In this document: in pieces, positions 1-8,622 of the stretch
Layout of the letters: every line of letters begins with the position of its first letter
How positions within the stretch are numbered: position 1 is the first letter of the stretch
Source: CAVWSM01 sp963757805
GTDB taxonomy: Bacteria > Actinomycetota > Actinomycetes > Jiangellales > Jiangellaceae
Direction of reading: 5' to 3'
NCBI GenBank assembly: GCA_963757805.1
Contig: CAVWSM010000006.1
Span: 372,001-436,000 of the forward strand
DNA: 64,000 nt
Made by a program: the position numbers and the translations under genes
Notes under the pieces: generated by a model
Database searches by the model: none
Told to the model about the DNA's origin: nothing
Seen by the model: the letters and a program-made list of their open reading frames with translations, nothing else

Positions 1-1627
1 GCAGCGGGGCCTTCTGCGTGCGGCCCCGGATCTTTTGCGCTCCGGGGATGCTGAAGGCGGCCGCGAACACGTGTGGGTCGACGAAAGGCACCCGCACCTC
101 CGTCGACGCGGCCATGCTCGAGCGGTCGGTGTAGGCCAGGTTGAGCCCAGGGAGGAACAACCGGGTGTCCATCAGGCACATGCGGTTGACGTGGTCAGCC
201 AGCCGCCCGTCGTCGTACATCTCTCGATGGGCGTCTGCAACGGCCTGCACGTGCAGTGACAGGTCCGGATTGAGCAGCGCCTGCAGCTCGTCCACGTCGT
301 ACAAGCTGTAGCTACGACGGAACGCGGCCTCCTCGGGCAGCTCGGCGAAACTGAGGAAACGCTTGGCCCAGCGGCTGTAGCGAAGACCGCGTCCCCCGGC
401 CGCTACCGGAAGTCGTCGCACGCTAGGCGCGACCACACGCGTGCGCAGCGACCGCGGGACCGACTGGTACTTCGCGCCCAGGACGCAAGCCAGATGCTTG
501 CGGTAGCCGCCGAACAACTCGTCTGCACCCATGCCCGACAACAGCACCTTGACGCCGGCGTCCCGGGCGGCCTGGCACATGAGGACGGTGTTGATGGCCG
601 CGGGGTCTCCGATCGGCTCGTCGAGCATCTCCACGACTCGCGGAAGCATGTCGACGACGTCCGGGCTGATCTCGATCTCGTGCAGTTCGATTCCCAGGTG
701 CGCCGCCATCTTGCGGGCGTAGACGGCGTCGTCCGGCATCGCCTCGAGTCGCTGGTCCTCCGGCCGGAACGTGATGGTGTAGGCCTCGATCGAAGGATTG
801 CGGGTCGCGGCCATCGCCGTGATAAGGCTGGAGTCCAGGCCACCGCTGAGGAAGGAGGCAACAGGGACGTCAGCCACCAGATGCGCTGCCACCGACTCCT
901 CGAGCACCTGCTCCAGATCCGCGGGTGGGCCGGACGCGGCTTCGCGCGCTTCCCCCACCGGGTCCCAATAGAGTCCGTCCCGCATCGTGCCGTCGGCGCG
1001 CCATTCGGCCCACGATCCTGGCGGGAGCTTGACGACCTCTTTGACGGCGCACTGCTCGTCGGGCAGGAAGTAGAACATGGTCGACGCCACGAGCGCGGCC
1101 GGGTCGATGGTGAGCTCCGGCCCCACGGCGGCGACAAGAGCCTTGAGCTCGGACGCGAACAGGACTCCGTCCCCGCGCGGCATGACATACATCGGTTTGA
1201 TGCCGAGCGGGTCCCGCGCCAGTGTCAAGGAACCTCGGCGCTCGTCGTAGATCGCGAACGCAAACATGCCACGGAAGCGGCGCAGCGCGTCCGGGCCCCA
1301 CGCGCGCCAGCCCTCGAGAACGACCTCGGTATCCGACTGTGTGACGAACCGCACGCCTCTGCTCTCTAAGGTGGCGCGTAGGTCGCGATAGTTGTAGAGC
1401 TCGCCGTTATAGCTGAGAATCAAGCCGTCCTTGACGAACGGCTGATCTGCCGCCGCTGACAGATCGATGATCGAGAGCCTTCGGTGTGCAAGCTGCATCG
1501 CAGAGCCCGCAAGTGAGACGTCCCGCAACCCCACGGCGTCCGGGCCGCGATGGGCAATGCGGCTCGCCATGATCTCCACCAGCCGGGCTCCGTCAGGCTG
1601 CTGAAACGCCCCCGCCACTCCACACAC
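1..1627 (-). CDS. asnB: Asparagine synthase (glutamine-hydrolysing), 3' end cut by window
   Basis: Transfers glutamine amide nitrogen to aspartate; in polysaccharide loci such enzymes may amidate uronic acids or another carboxylate. The start is the GTG giving MCGVAGAF, which places the nucleophilic Cys at position 2 as the family requires after Met removal. Then come the N-terminal glutaminase domain (about residues 1-210) and the synthetase domain with the PP-loop SGGLDSS near residue 262. About 542 codons are visible without a stop; AsnB-type proteins are usually 600-640 residues, so only the C-terminus is missing. It starts 1 nt after the stop of the upstream glycosyltransferase, so the two are probably one operon. 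Its place in a polysaccharide cluster favours a role in envelope glycan modification over housekeeping asparagine synthesis, but sequence alone does not decide. Confidence 0.93.
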   Translation of the reverse strand, partial: MCGVAGAFQQPDGARLVEIMASRIAHRGPDAVGLRDVSLAGSAMQLAHRRLSIIDLSAAADQPFVKDGLILSYNGELYNYRDLRATLESRGVRFVTQSDTEVVLEGWRAWGPDALRRFRGMFAFAIYDERRGSLTLARDPLGIKPMYVMPRGDGVLFASELKALVAAVGPELTIDPAALVASTMFYFLPDEQCAVKEVVKLPPGSWAEWRADGTMRDGLYWDPVGEAREAASGPPADLEQVLEESVAAHLVADVPVASFLSGGLDSSLITAMAATRNPSIEAYTITFRPEDQRLEAMPDDAVYARKMAAHLGIELHEIEISPDVVDMLPRVVEMLDEPIGDPAAINTVLMCQAARDAGVKVLLSGMGADELFGGYRKHLACVLGAKYQSVPRSLRTRVVAPSVRRLPVAAGGRGLRYSRWAKRFLSFAELPEEAAFRRSYSLYDVDELQALLNPDLSLHVQAVADAHREMYDDGRLADHVNRMCLMDTRLFLPGLNLAYTDRSSMAASTEVRVPFVDPHVFAAAFSIPGAQKIRGRTQKAPL

Positions 1628-1628
1628 G

Positions 1629-2886
1629 TCAGTGCCTCACATCGTGCTGAGGAGCCACTGGGGACCGCCCCAGGAGTTTGTTGTAGACGTCGACGTAAGT
1701 CGTGCGCTGATGCGGCCAGCCGAGCTCGTCCTCGATGCGAGCACGCCCGGTTTGCCCCATGGACACGCGACGATCCTCGTCGTCAAGCAGATCCACCACG
1801 GCTCGGGCGTATGCCGCCACATCGCCGCTCTCGACATAGGAGGCTGCCGCCCCGGCAGACACCCGTGTCTCCTTGAGATTGAAAGCCACGACCGGAAGGC
1901 CAAACGCCATGTACTCCATCGTCTTGTTCATGGTGGAGACGTCATTCAGTGGATTCATGGGATCGGGCGACAGTCCGGCGGCCGCAGTCGACAGAACGTC
2001 AACGACGGTCTCATCGGGGACTCGGCCGGGGAGTTCCAGGTGATGCTGCAGCGAGAGGTCGTCGCGCAACGCGACGAGCTCCTCATGGCAGTCGCCCGAC
2101 CCCATGAACGTGAACGCAACGTCGTTACGACCAAGCTCGTGTACGACGTGCGCAGCGGCACGAACAGCGAGGTCAACTCCGTCCTGCGGGCCCATGACCC
2201 CGATGTAGGCGACGAGGTGCCGGCGGCCGCGCCGCAGCTCTGGGACGGCTGCTTTCCTGCGAAGTCGGTCGGGGTCGGGCCCTGTTCGTACGACCGTCAC
2301 ATCCGCAGGGCTCTTGCCGCCACGATGCATGGCGACCTCGGCATACGAGGTGTTCGTCGCGATCACGTGATCGGCCGAACGGAACGTCGCTCGTTCCAGC
2401 GTGAGCAAGCCCCGCCGCGGCAGGCGCCTCCCGTTCGGGAAGCGTGAGTCGTAGAGCTCGGGGCAGAGATCATGGTGGTCAAAGACGAACCGTGAGCCGT
2501 CACGACGCCGCAGCCATCGGGCAATGGGCCAGAAGATGTCTGGCGGGTTGCAAGCCTGCAGCACGTCGAAGCGGCCGCGTCGCCTCGCGCGCAACACGAG
2601 TCTCGCCGTCGCGAGCGAACGAGTACGCGTATTCGAGAACAAAGCCGAGGGCGCTGCCTCCTGGGGCATACGGACGATATCTGAACAGCGTGACGCCCTC
2701 GAGTACCTCGTGGTTCGGCTCACCTTTGCCCTTCGGACAAACGACGGTGACGTCATAGCCCGCGGCCGTCAGAGCATTGCACTCGAGCCAGACGCGCCGG
2801 TCGAAGGGGACGGAGAGGTTCTGCACGATGATAAGAACTCGTGGCCGCACCTCGTCCGGATCCGTGCGGACGGTCATGCGGCCCAC
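1629..2886 (-). CDS. Family 4 glycosyltransferase, broken by one frameshift
   Basis: Probable GT-B fold glycosyltransferase adding a sugar to a lipid-linked or surface glycan at the cytoplasmic membrane face. The N-terminus has the WbuB-like motif VQNLSVPFDRRVWLE and a Rossmann start (RVLIIV). The C-terminal half has the GT4 nucleotide-sugar motif EYMAFGLPVVAF. The two halves are in different frames, joined near 2612-2620 after EYAYSF; one single-base change restores a protein of about 419 residues, normal for the family. The start ATG overlaps the end of the dehydrogenase gene by 13 nt, and the stop is 1 nt from asnB. Donor and acceptor cannot be told from sequence. A true pseudogene is possible, but the many similar breaks in this window favour a sequence error. 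Confidence 0.85.
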
Positions 2887-4202
2887 CCGATGCCTTCATA
2901 GCCCGGCAGCCCTTCGACGGCGCTTCCGAGGCGTCCGTGGAGGTCGAGGATCCATGCCGGCGGAGATGCACAGATCTCCCTGACGACCGCGCTATCGGCG
3001 GTCGCGATAACAGCCGTGTCGCTTCCCCGAAGCGCTTCTCGGGGTGTCGAGACGAGCAGGCGCCGCAAATGCGGCAGCCGGCTCTCGACATAGCGAAGGT
3101 TGGACCCCATAAGCCTTTCGGGGTTGACGATCGGGTCGTAGATTCGTACTTCGAAACCCTTGCCGATCAACCGTTCCGCGAGGTCGACGTTGGGGCTCTC
3201 CCGAAGGTCGTCGGTGTCCGACTTGAAGCTCAACCCGAGCAAGGCGACGGTCCGCGCCGGACCCGCAATCAGCCGGTCGACGATGTCCGCGACGACGAGC
3301 TCGTTCGTCCGGGCCGTCCCGGCCAGCAGGGGCACATCGATGGCGTTCATGCGCGCCATGTGGAGCAGCGCGCGCAAGTCCTTGGGAAGGCATGAGCCGC
3401 CGTAGGCAAAACCTGGCCTGAGGTAGGCCGGGGAGACGTTGAGAACTCGGTCCTCGCAGAAGACCTCCATGACCTCCCGCGAGTCGATGCCGAAGACCCT
3501 GAAGATGCGAGCCATCTCGTTGGCGAAAGAGACCTTGGTGGCGTGAAAGGCGTTGCACGCGTACTTCAGCGCCTCGGCGCTGCGTACGTCGACCCGACGG
3601 ATGTCCCGATCGAGGAACGAGAGCATCCCGGTCAGCAGGTCCGCCACACGATGGTCGGCTGAACCGACGACCACGAACGGCGGATCGAAGAAGTCGGCGA
3701 CACCCGAGCCCTCGCGGAGGAACTCCGGGCACATCGCGGTCCCGATGCTCCAACCGTGAGGCAACGGTTGGTCGGCGAACCTCGCAGACACGACGTCGTC
3801 CCCGGTTCCGGGGGGTACCGTGCTCCGCACCACGACCGCATGGAACCCCGATGCTGGCGGCTCTGCGACGTCCATCGCCTGTCGGATGTCGTCCAGCGCT
3901 CGCCGAAGGTAGGTCAGGTCGGTGCTGCCCTGGGGCGATGACGGGGTTCCGACACAGAGCAGCGACACGTCGGCCCCTTGGAGCGCAGCGACCGGATCCG
4001 TGGTGGCGCGAAGCCGACCGCTGATGACCGAAGCCGCGATGAGCTCATCGATACCGGGCTCAACTACCGGACTCCGACCGGAGCTGATGAAGTCGACCTT
4101 CACGGGATCGACGTCGACGCCGCACACATCATGGCCGCGGTAGGCCAACCCAGCTGCGGTCACGGTGCCGACGTAACCCAGGCCGAAGACAGCTATCCTC
4201 AT
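2874..4202 (-). CDS. UDP-glucose/GDP-mannose 6-dehydrogenase family, AlgD-like
   Basis: NAD-dependent four-electron oxidation of a nucleotide sugar to the uronic acid, a committed step for acidic exopolysaccharide. The 442-residue length is typical. The Rossmann motif GLGYVG is at residues 7-12, CPEFLREG at 158-165, the central-domain CNAFHATKVSFANEM helix around 216-230, and the catalytic Cys271 lies in GFAYGGSCLPKDLRAL. That Cys context and the RPGFAYGG lead-in resemble GDP-mannose dehydrogenase (AlgD) at least as much as UDP-glucose dehydrogenase, so the substrate is left open. It is intact. It is the first gene of a leftward unit with the glycosyltransferase and asnB. A 225-nt non-coding stretch upstream (4203-4427) probably carries the promoter. 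Confidence 0.9.
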   Translation of the reverse strand: MRIAVFGLGYVGTVTAAGLAYRGHDVCGVDVDPVKVDFISSGRSPVVEPGIDELIAASVISGRLRATTDPVAALQGADVSLLCVGTPSSPQGSTDLTYLRRALDDIRQAMDVAEPPASGFHAVVVRSTVPPGTGDDVVSARFADQPLPHGWSIGTAMCPEFLREGSGVADFFDPPFVVVGSADHRVADLLTGMLSFLDRDIRRVDVRSAEALKYACNAFHATKVSFANEMARIFRVFGIDSREVMEVFCEDRVLNVSPAYLRPGFAYGGSCLPKDLRALLHMARMNAIDVPLLAGTARTNELVVADIVDRLIAGPARTVALLGLSFKSDTDDLRESPNVDLAERLIGKGFEVRIYDPIVNPERLMGSNLRYVESRLPHLRRLLVSTPREALRGSDTAVIATADSAVVREICASPPAWILDLHGRLGSAVEGLPGYEGIGWAA

Positions 4203-4427
4203 GGTCCCCCCACGAACAAGCCCCCAGAGTCACGACCTTCGACGGAAGGCGACTCATCGCAAACAGTAGCCACGCCGCTGCATCCGCGAGGCAAACTTGC
4301 AGAAAAGCACCCGAACGGAGGACGGTCGACCCAACTCCCGTCGCGCCGAGCGATCATGAGTCGGCGAGACCAAGATCATCAGCGGTGGCCGCGCCTCATC
4401 CGTGGCCCGCCGCCTCAAGATCACGAA

Positions 4428-5141
4428 CTACCGCTGCCGTAGTAGCCGGCTGACGGAGGCGTGATGTGGAAGTGCACTGTCGTGAGCCCCTGGGGCGGCA
4501 CGCCGATCGGTGCTCCCCGAACCTCGAGGCCAGCCACTCCAGCCCGCAGCGCCAACCGTGGCCAGGACGGCCGTGGCGAGCAGCCCACCCCCAACGACGT
4601 CGGTCGCCCAGTGAGCCGCCTGAACCATGAGCGCCGCACCCATGACCCCGCCCGCAATGGCGCAGACAAGCCAGAGCCACCAACGCGCGGCCGGCAGGGC
4701 GATGAGAACCGCCAGGCCCAGGCAGAGTAAAGCGCTGATGGTATGCCCCGACGGGAAGCTGCCACCATGGCTGCCCACCACTCCGTGTGGATCGGGCCGC
4801 CCAACCGCCAGTTTTGCAAGCAGCGTGAGCGTCACAGTGAGCAGGCCGACACCACCCACCAATACAAGCGGGCGAACCGAACGACGAACGATGCAGGCGA
4901 CGAACGTGAACACCGCGAGCGACCCAGCCAAAACAATCGGGCGGAGGCCCTCGACGACGTAATCCGCACGCAACTGAGTCGGGCCCCAGACGTCACGCGG
5001 TCGTGCCCACTCGCGGACAGTCGAGTCAAGGCCATCCAGCAGCCCAAGACGCACGAGCACAGCCAGCACCAGGAAGCCAACTGTCGATCCGATCGCAAAC
5101 AGCCATAGCCCGGACGGCCTGCGCGTCTGGAGGCGGAGCAT
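4428..5141 (-). CDS. PAP2-superfamily membrane phosphatase
   Basis: Integral membrane phosphatase of the type-2 phosphatidic acid phosphatase fold, probably acting on a lipid phosphate or polyprenyl diphosphate at the outer membrane face. The three signature blocks are present: KLAVGRPDP, SFPSGHT and the last block AAHWATDVVGG with His and Asp spaced as in the family (the usual leading SR reads as VQ). About six hydrophobic segments are visible in 237 residues, followed by a polar tail. Polysaccharide loci often carry such a phosphatase to recycle undecaprenyl diphosphate; that role is inferred from context. The ATG start is reached from a GGAGGCGGAGC purine-rich stretch. Confidence 0.85.
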   Translation of the reverse strand: MLRLQTRRPSGLWLFAIGSTVGFLVLAVLVRLGLLDGLDSTVREWARPRDVWGPTQLRADYVVEGLRPIVLAGSLAVFTFVACIVRRSVRPLVLVGGVGLLTVTLTLLAKLAVGRPDPHGVVGSHGGSFPSGHTISALLCLGLAVLIALPAARWWLWLVCAIAGGVMGAALMVQAAHWATDVVGGGLLATAVLATVGAAGWSGWPRGSGSTDRRAAPGAHDSALPHHASVSRLLRQR

Positions 5142-5443
5142 GCTTCACGCTAGCCCTTCGGGGCGTACTCCCTCGTAGCTTTCGATTGTTTGACCTGAGC
5201 CATGGTGCGGCCTTGACCGCGACGTTTGTCGGTGTGGTTGCAACGTCTGGGAAGTTCTGCGAATTCACTCACGGGCACTCAAGGGAGCGGCTAGCGTTCG
5301 TTACGCGCTTGGGGGCTGTCTGCGGGAGCACGGTCTGGGGGATCGGGTCGTGTAACCACCTCTTGGAGCCGGGGGGCTCTTAGGGGGCAGGCGGAGCGAC
5401 GTGGGGTCTGCCGGTTCCGGTCGACCCGTGGGGGGGACCGTGC
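5142..5443. other. Intergenic region between divergent genes
   Basis: About 300 nt between the leftward PAP2 gene and the rightward sugar transferase. It must hold both 5' regions. I see no coding potential, strong hairpin or repeat, and no promoter I would mark with confidence. Confidence 0.5.
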
Positions 5444-6906
5444 ATGAGCATCCGCGAGCCAGTCATCTTTCAGCAACTCGGTGCGGCCGAAACCGACGTC
5501 GGGGTCGGCTCTGCGCAGCGTCGCTGGGTCAGACGCTATGTGGCCTTGCTGGTGGTGCTTGACGCCGGTGCGGCGGTTGTCGCCGCGGTAACGGCATACG
5601 TGGTCCGTTTCACCGAGGGTGCGGCGGGCTATCTGGCTTTCAGCCTTGCGCTGCCGCTGATCTGGATCGCATCGGCGGCATTGGCCCGGGCGTATGACCA
5701 CGGTGTCGTAGGGCTCGGCTCCGATGAGTTTCACCGAATCGCCCAGGCCTTCGTCGGGCTCACCGCCGTCGTCGGGTTCTTCTCGTACGCGACCAAGGCC
5801 GAGGTGGCACGTGGCTATGTTGTGCTCGCCCTCCCGGTCGCCGCATCCCTCAGCCTCATCGGACGCTGCCTGGCCAGGAAGTTGCTGCATTCGCAACGCC
5901 GTGACGGTCGCTGCTTCCACAACGTCCTCGCTGTCGGCGGCGAGCTCTCCGTCGTCGATCTGGTCACCCGGCTGAATCGTGAGCCGTACAGCGGCATGCG
6001 CGTAATCGGTGCCTGTCTAGTGTCCGGCGACGGCGTCCAGCTCGTCGGCCTCGGGGTGCCTCTGCTCGGTGGTCCGGGGATGTCGCTGCCGCCGTCCAAA
6101 GAACTGATGCCGACACGGTCGCGGTGACCTCATCGGCGGAGCTTGATCCGGCTCAGCTGCGCCGACTGGCTTGGGACATTGAAGGAACGGCGACTGACCT
6201 TGTTGTGTCTCCCGGCCTGATGGAGGTTGCCGGGCCCAGGCTGCACATCCGGCCAGTCCCGGGGTTGCCACTACTGCACGTCGAGGAGCCGGAGTTCTCG
6301 GGAGTACGACGGGTGGTCAAGGGCCTGATGGACCGCGCTGTCGCCGGCCTCGCCTTGCTGCTGCTCGCCCCCTTGCTGATCGCCATAAGCGCGGGTGTGC
6401 GGCTCTCCAGCTCAGGCCGTGCGATCTTCCGGCAAACCCGGATCGGCAAGGATGGCCGCGAGTTCACCATGCTCAAGTTCCGCTCGATGTACTCCGACGC
6501 CGAGGCTCGCCGCGTAGAGCTGGTTGCGTACAACGAGCGGGCCGAGGGTCTGTTGTTCAAAATCAGGAACGATCCGCGAGTCACGCCGATCGGTCGCTGG
6601 CTGCGTCGACTGTCGCTGGACGAGCTCCCACAGCTTGTCAACGTTTTCGCCGGCCACATGTCGCTTGTCGGCCCGCGTCCGCCCTTACCCGCAGAGGTCG
6701 CGCTCTATGAGGCTGACGTACGGCGCCGCCTCCTGGTAAAGCCTGGTCTTACCGGGCTCTGGCAGATCAGCGGCCGAAGCGACCTGGCTTGGGAGGAGTC
6801 TGTCAGGCTGGACCTGCGCTACGTCGAGAACTGGTCCCTCACCTTGGACCTCATGATCCTCTGGAAGACTGCATCCGCTGTCGTACGAGGTGCCGGCGCA
6901 TACTGA
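5444..6906 (+). CDS. Polyprenyl glycosylphosphotransferase (WcaJ-like), one frameshift
   Basis: Initiating sugar transferase: moves a sugar-1-phosphate from a nucleotide sugar to undecaprenyl phosphate to start surface polysaccharide synthesis. The N-terminal part has four to five hydrophobic segments (for example RRYVALLVVLDAGAAVVAA) and a CoA-binding-like domain. The C-terminal bacterial sugar transferase domain has MLKFRSMYSDAE, SLDELPQLVNVF, MSLVGPRPPLP and KPGLTGLWQISGRSD. The frame breaks near 6077 in a GGGG run: adding one G reads PGDVAAAVQ straight into the second half. Restored length is about 487 residues, normal. It is divergent from the dehydrogenase/glycosyltransferase genes and probably part of the same pathway. 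Confidence 0.88.
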
Positions 6907-6925
6907 GCTCAAACCCACGCCGACC

Positions 6926-8011
6926 TTACGGCAAGCCGTCCTCGGGCCGTGTTCGGCCCAGGGGTTGCAGGCAGTAGTTGAGCGGAAGAGCGAACCACGC
7001 AGTCGCCGGCAGCCGGCTGAACACGTGGACAACGGCAGGCCCACCTTTACGTACGAGCCCGTCACGATCAATGGTCTGCACCGGCGATCCCGGCGGCCCA
7101 TACACCAGCCGGAAGCGGGCGAGCCAGTCCAGCGAGCGGGCCAGAGTGGCGAGGCGTTGATGAGACGGCTGGCTGGCGTCGAGGAGGAGGGTGCGGTCTC
7201 TCGTCGCCGGCACAGCCCAGATGACCAGCGCGGCGATCGCAAGGAAGGAGAAGACCTGCACCTGCGCGGAGACTTCGATCGCCACATGAAAGCACACGGC
7301 GATCCAGACGGCGGCGTAGCGGGTGCGCCGGAACCACAGCCCGACCGCGATGAACAGCTCCGTCAGCACGATCGCCTTGGCTGCGTACGTATGGACCGAG
7401 CGCTCGCTGACAAATGTGACTACCCAGGTGGGGAGCGGCGACGCAGCGAGTTGATCCCTTGCCCGTACGACCCGGAGCCAGGTGACCGTTCCACCGAACC
7501 AGTCGGAGTCGAGGAGCTTGCTCAGACCCGAGGCGGCGTATATGGCGGAGGCTTCAAAGCGCAGCAGCCACAGTGGCCAACCGGGCGCGTACGGATTGAG
7601 CGGCGGGAGATTGCGCCGCGCGCGCAGCCACGCGTCGACGGAGAGCTCGCGTCCACACGGCGCCACCGTGAGCGCGGCGAGCACGATCACCAGATAGGCG
7701 CGGTTGTTGTGAAAGTGGGTCGTCGACAGGAAGAGGTTGTATGTGACGATTCCAAACGTCGCCGCGGTCGCGATGCGCGTCAGCAGCCCGACCGACATGG
7801 CGACCGCTGCGATGCCGGCCACCCATAGCAGCGCGACGTAGAGCGAGCGCGGCGGCTCCGGGTACCAGGACACGTACGGCTCGTAGAACGCATCGCGATA
7901 GGTCCGCCCATCGATCGCGTCGGCGATGAACGGCCGCAGGTGCAGGAGTACAACCGGCCCGGCGAGGATCCGAAGAAGGGCAAGCGCACGCATGCTGACC
8001 CGACGGCCCAA
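6926..8011 (-). CDS. HTTM-domain multi-pass membrane protein
   Basis: Membrane protein of the horizontally transferred transmembrane (HTTM) family, related to the membrane part of vitamin-K gamma-carboxylase. Around eight hydrophobic helices are seen, with family-like features STTHFHNNRAYLV, FEASAIYAASGLSKL and a C-terminal soluble stretch. Bacterial members are of unknown function. The end chosen here is the TTG giving MGRRVSMRAL. The frame is open further up to a CTG at 8074, which sits 6 nt after GGAGGT and overlaps the upstream stop as CTGA; this longer form adds 21 residues and may be the real start. It is coupled to the small anchored protein upstream and to the DUF1015 gene. Confidence 0.8.
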   Translation of the reverse strand: MGRRVSMRALALLRILAGPVVLLHLRPFIADAIDGRTYRDAFYEPYVSWYPEPPRSLYVALLWVAGIAAVAMSVGLLTRIATAATFGIVTYNLFLSTTHFHNNRAYLVIVLAALTVAPCGRELSVDAWLRARRNLPPLNPYAPGWPLWLLRFEASAIYAASGLSKLLDSDWFGGTVTWLRVVRARDQLAASPLPTWVVTFVSERSVHTYAAKAIVLTELFIAVGLWFRRTRYAAVWIAVCFHVAIEVSAQVQVFSFLAIAALVIWAVPATRDRTLLLDASQPSHQRLATLARSLDWLARFRLVYGPPGSPVQTIDRDGLVRKGGPAVVHVFSRLPATAWFALPLNYCLQPLGRTRPEDGLP

Positions 8012-8070
8012 CAGCTCGTCGAAGCGCTCCAGCGTGCCTCGAGGTCCACGGTCGACGACAGGCGCAACAG

Positions 8071-8622
8071 TCAGTGTCCGACCTCCCGCTCATCACTTCG
8101 CAGGACGACGACGGTCGGATCATCCGCGTTGTGCCAGTAGGTGACAGTCGCTTCGAGGTACCGCGTCTCGACATCACGCGGGGTGTGCTCGGCGACGTAG
8201 TCGAGCGCCGCATCGAGGAAGGCCAGCTGGTTGTCCACGCCAGCATCGGCGTGATGCCGGACGCCGGGGTACGGAAGCCCGCGGCTCGGCACAAGCTCCT
8301 CCCAGCGATAGCCCGACCACTGCTGGTCGATGGGTACTCGCTCCCCGTCGAGGGTGACCCGGGCGATGTCCGCCTGCCACGTGCTGGCCTCGGGGAACAT
8401 CTGGAACGCGAATTCCTTGTGATCAGACCAGTAGCCGCGAGCCACCAATGCCACCTGGGCAGCTGCCACCGACGCGACGATCACGCGGCGACCGATCACG
8501 CGGGAACGCGACTCCACGCCCGTACGCGACTCCACGCCCGAACTGTGGCACAGACGTGCCGATGACGTAATGAGCAGACGTCCGACGCGTGGACGGACTC
8601 GGGTCCGCCCTTCTGCGTTCAT
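8071..8622 (-). CDS. Small membrane-anchored protein of unknown function
   Basis: I do not recognise this 183-residue protein. A basic N-terminus is followed by one hydrophobic segment (VIVASVAAAQVALVARGYW) and then a soluble, probably outside-facing domain with many Trp and acidic residues (DHKEFAFQMFP, QQWSGYRWEELVP). That gives a type-II anchored topology. The start ATG overlaps the DUF1015 stop as ATGA. The region just before the hydrophobic segment contains an 18-bp direct duplication, so a shorter start within it is possible. The HTTM gene begins at or just after its stop, so the pair is probably made together and may form a membrane complex; that is inference from gene order. Confidence 0.65.
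   Translation of the reverse strand: MNAEGRTRVRPRVGRLLITSSARLCHSSGVESRTGVESRSRVIGRRVIVASVAAAQVALVARGYWSDHKEFAFQMFPEASTWQADIARVTLDGERVPIDQQWSGYRWEELVPSRGLPYPGVRHHADAGVDNQLAFLDAALDYVAEHTPRDVETRYLEATVTYWHNADDPTVVVLRSDEREVGH
8506..8541. repeat. 18-bp direct tandem duplication
   Basis: Two adjacent copies of ACGCGACTCCACGCCCGT differ only at the last base. They code for the doubled GVESR motif in the N-terminal, cytoplasmic part of the small anchored protein and are probably a local slippage duplication. Confidence 0.85.
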
